NCBI GenBank assembly: GCA_017651385.1
Contig: JAGCCY010000343.1
Coordinates: forward strand, 1 to 8,674
Reading direction: 5' to 3'
DNA length: 8,674 bases
Source of the DNA: Lachnospiraceae bacterium
GTDB lineage: Bacteria > Bacillota > Clostridia > Lachnospirales > Lachnospiraceae
Under the pieces are notes generated by a model. It had not been told where the DNA came from, searched no databases, and saw only the letters and a list, made by a program, of their open reading frames with translations. Below are positions 7,109-8,674 of this stretch, piece after piece; position 1 is the stretch's first letter, and every line of letters begins with the position of its first letter. Both the position numbers and the translations under genes were made by a program.

Positions 7109-7109
7109 C

Positions 7110-8674
7110 TTAATCCTTTTTCATATACTGTTTTGTAAATTCGTTAACGGGTATCGGTTTTGAATATAAAAAGCCCTGGATCATATCACAGCCGATCTTC
7201 TTTAGATATTTCATCTGAGCCTCTGTCTCAACACCTTCGGCAAGTACCTGCATGTCGAGCTGCTTGGCCAGATTCACTACATTCGAAACAAGAACCCTGT
7301 CCTTTAATCCTTCCGTTTTATCACCGATCTTGGCGATAAAAGAACGATCGAGCTTAAGTATGTCAAGTTCAAAATCCTTAAGCATCGTGATGGACGAATA
7401 ACCCGTACCGAAGTCATCTATCGATGTTACGAATCCGCTTTCCCTTAACTTTGCAAGAAGCGAAGTCAAAGCCTCGTATTCTCTTGAATCAACCGATTCC
7501 GTGATCTCAAATTCAAGATATTTGTGATCGAAATTATATTTTTTGACCGTTTTAAGGATCTTTTCCGCTGTCCCCGGCTCTTCGAGATGCCATCTTGAAA
7601 GATTGACCGATACAGTGATCGGATTAAGACCTTTACTCTTCCAGCCCTCGATTATCTCACAGGATTGTCTTAATATTTCAAAGTCAAGCTCGCATATGCT
7701 TCCGTCTCTTTCAAGCGGCGGGATAAAATCGCCCGGTCCGATGATCTCGCCATGATGATTCCATCTGGCAAGAGCCTCAGCACCGCATACTTCTCCGGTT
7801 GAAAGATCTATCTTCGGCTGCAGATATGCTTCAAATTCGTGTTTCTTTAACGCATCCTTAAAATTCACGAGCACACGCTGGCTAATCAAGAACTGACTTG
7901 CAAGGCTTTCGGAATAATATACACACTCCTTGTGAAGGACCTGCCTTGCGATCGTATGAGCGACCGTTATCGGCATCATTATGTCTTCAGGATTTCTGAT
8001 ATCCGAAGGGATCTCATATACCCCGACGGTAGCCCCGAGCATGACCGTCCTCGGACCCGATTTCGTCATTACATCCACGGGGATCGCTTTGATGGCATCC
8101 AGAAAAGCATCATTCTCATCACGTTTGATAAGCGCCACAAAATTATCGCCGCCGAGTCTTGAAACTATCTCGTCTCTGTCCACGATCGCGGATAATTTTC
8201 TGGCATATTCTGCCATACACTCATCACCGGTACGCTGATCCGACAGTTTGTTTATATATTTAAAGTTTCTGACGTTTAAATAATATGCATTGTAGAAATT
8301 GGCTCTGCCTCTTTGTATGAGCATACCCATAAATGCAAGAAAACTGTTGAGATTCGGAAGCCCGGTAAGCTGATCGGAACTTAAAGCTTTTTTAAGAAGG
8401 TTCCTCGTACGGACTCTTCCGCCGAACATAAATACCATCGTGGCCATAAATTCAAGCTTGCTTACAGTATAATTATCAAATTCCCTGCCTGCATAAGGAT
8501 AAAACATTATGACACAGGAACCGCCTTCGAAAGTGGTCTTATTATAGACTAAGGGTCTGTTTCCGGGAATCTTTCCGGGATCGTTTAAGATCTCCATATT
8601 ATTGATGCCATCAGGCGTCAGATTGGAACTTGGTGCATTTAAGGTGATCTCGATCCTTGCTACCGAAAGAAGCC
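7110..8674 (-). CDS. GGDEF-EAL protein, probable c-di-GMP phosphodiesterase (5' end beyond window)
   Basis: Second-messenger enzyme. Residues are numbered from the internal ATG at 8597. The GGDEF domain (about 68-225) starts with a normal DQLTGLPN (75-82), but the metal-binding aspartate site reads LNVRNFK and the signature is GGDNF (149-153). The RxxD inhibitory site is also absent, so cyclase activity is doubtful. The EAL domain (about 245-490) keeps the expected catalytic and metal residues: EAL at 274-276, Asn332, Glu364, DDFGTGYSS at 394-402, Lys415, Glu454 and Gln474. It therefore probably hydrolyses c-di-GMP to pGpG, with the GGDEF part regulatory. The frame stays open from 8597 to the right edge (25 more codons, beginning LLSVARIEITL), and ATG 8597 has no Shine-Dalgarno sequence. 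The true start is thus almost certainly outside the window, and residues 1-60 belong to an upstream domain, perhaps sensory, that I do not recognise. It is a separate transcription unit from aspS. Confidence 0.92.
   Translation of the reverse strand, partial: LLSVARIEITLNAPSSNLTPDGINNMEILNDPGKIPGNRPLVYNKTTFEGGSCVIMFYPYAGREFDNYTVSKLEFMATMVFMFGGRVRTRNLLKKALSSDQLTGLPNLNSFLAFMGMLIQRGRANFYNAYYLNVRNFKYINKLSDQRTGDECMAEYARKLSAIVDRDEIVSRLGGDNFVALIKRDENDAFLDAIKAIPVDVMTKSGPRTVMLGATVGVYEIPSDIRNPEDIMMPITVAHTIARQVLHKECVYYSESLASQFLISQRVLVNFKDALKKHEFEAYLQPKIDLSTGEVCGAEALARWNHHGEIIGPGDFIPPLERDGSICELDFEILRQSCEIIEGWKSKGLNPITVSVNLSRWHLEEPGTAEKILKTVKKYNFDHKYLEFEITESVDSREYEALTSLLAKLRESGFVTSIDDFGTGYSSITMLKDFELDILKLDRSFIAKIGDKTEGLKDRVLVSNVVNLAKQLDMQVLAEGVETEAQMKYLKKIGCDMIQGFLYSKPIPVNEFTKQYMKKD

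Noticed and set aside
6985..7109. T-box riboswitch before aspS
   Set aside because: The leader is too short, and no T-box consensus or specifier stem can be seen. It holds only two terminator-like hairpins and the ribosome binding site.

Overview
The window looks like a piece of chromosome from a low-to-mid GC anaerobic member of the Bacillota, most likely the Lachnospiraceae/Clostridia. That assignment is an inference. It rests on strong GGAGG-type ribosome binding sites, intrinsic hairpin-plus-U terminators, the clostridial form of uridine phosphorylase (SFYGQHSP), and an AlgI-type MBOAT paired with a DHHW protein. No rRNA, tRNA, CRISPR array, insertion sequence or other mobile element is visible. 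There is no gene-free stretch longer than about 130 bases.

Layout. One gene lies on the + strand at the left edge: a uridine/nucleoside phosphorylase (16-843). Everything else is on the - strand and is best read from right to left. First comes the 3' part of a GGDEF-EAL signalling gene (7110 to beyond the right edge). It ends in a strong intrinsic terminator (7077-7108), with a second, weaker terminator-like hairpin behind it. After a short intergenic region comes a tight four-gene run: aspS (5221-6984), a DUF6020-like polytopic membrane protein that is probably a GT-C-type glycosyltransferase (3353 to about 5217), an AlgI-like MBOAT O-acyltransferase (1950-3347), and a DHHW/AlgX-like extracytoplasmic protein (873-1949). 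The gaps are 0-5 bases and each gene is followed at once by the next start, so this is almost certainly one operon. It converges on the phosphorylase gene, and one bidirectional hairpin terminator (797-823) serves both sides.

How the genes may work together. The MBOAT and DHHW proteins form the familiar two-part machine that passes acyl (usually acetyl) groups across the membrane onto an extracytoplasmic glycan. The DUF6020-like protein is a plausible partner that adds a sugar to, or builds, the same glycan. The housekeeping aspS is the promoter-proximal gene of this envelope unit. The neighbouring GGDEF-EAL protein keeps its EAL catalytic residues but has a degenerate GGDEF site, so it looks like a c-di-GMP phosphodiesterase. 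Any functional link to the envelope operon is speculation.

Two places look broken by a single base. The phosphorylase frame runs through its own terminator, and a -1 frame has a stop just before the hairpin. The DUF6020-like gene has a well-placed start and N-terminal helix (5217) in a different frame from its body. Both fit loss of one base in a short homopolymer, either as real mutations or as sequence errors. No clearly new system is visible; the glycan-modification operon and these two frame anomalies are the points most worth a second look.
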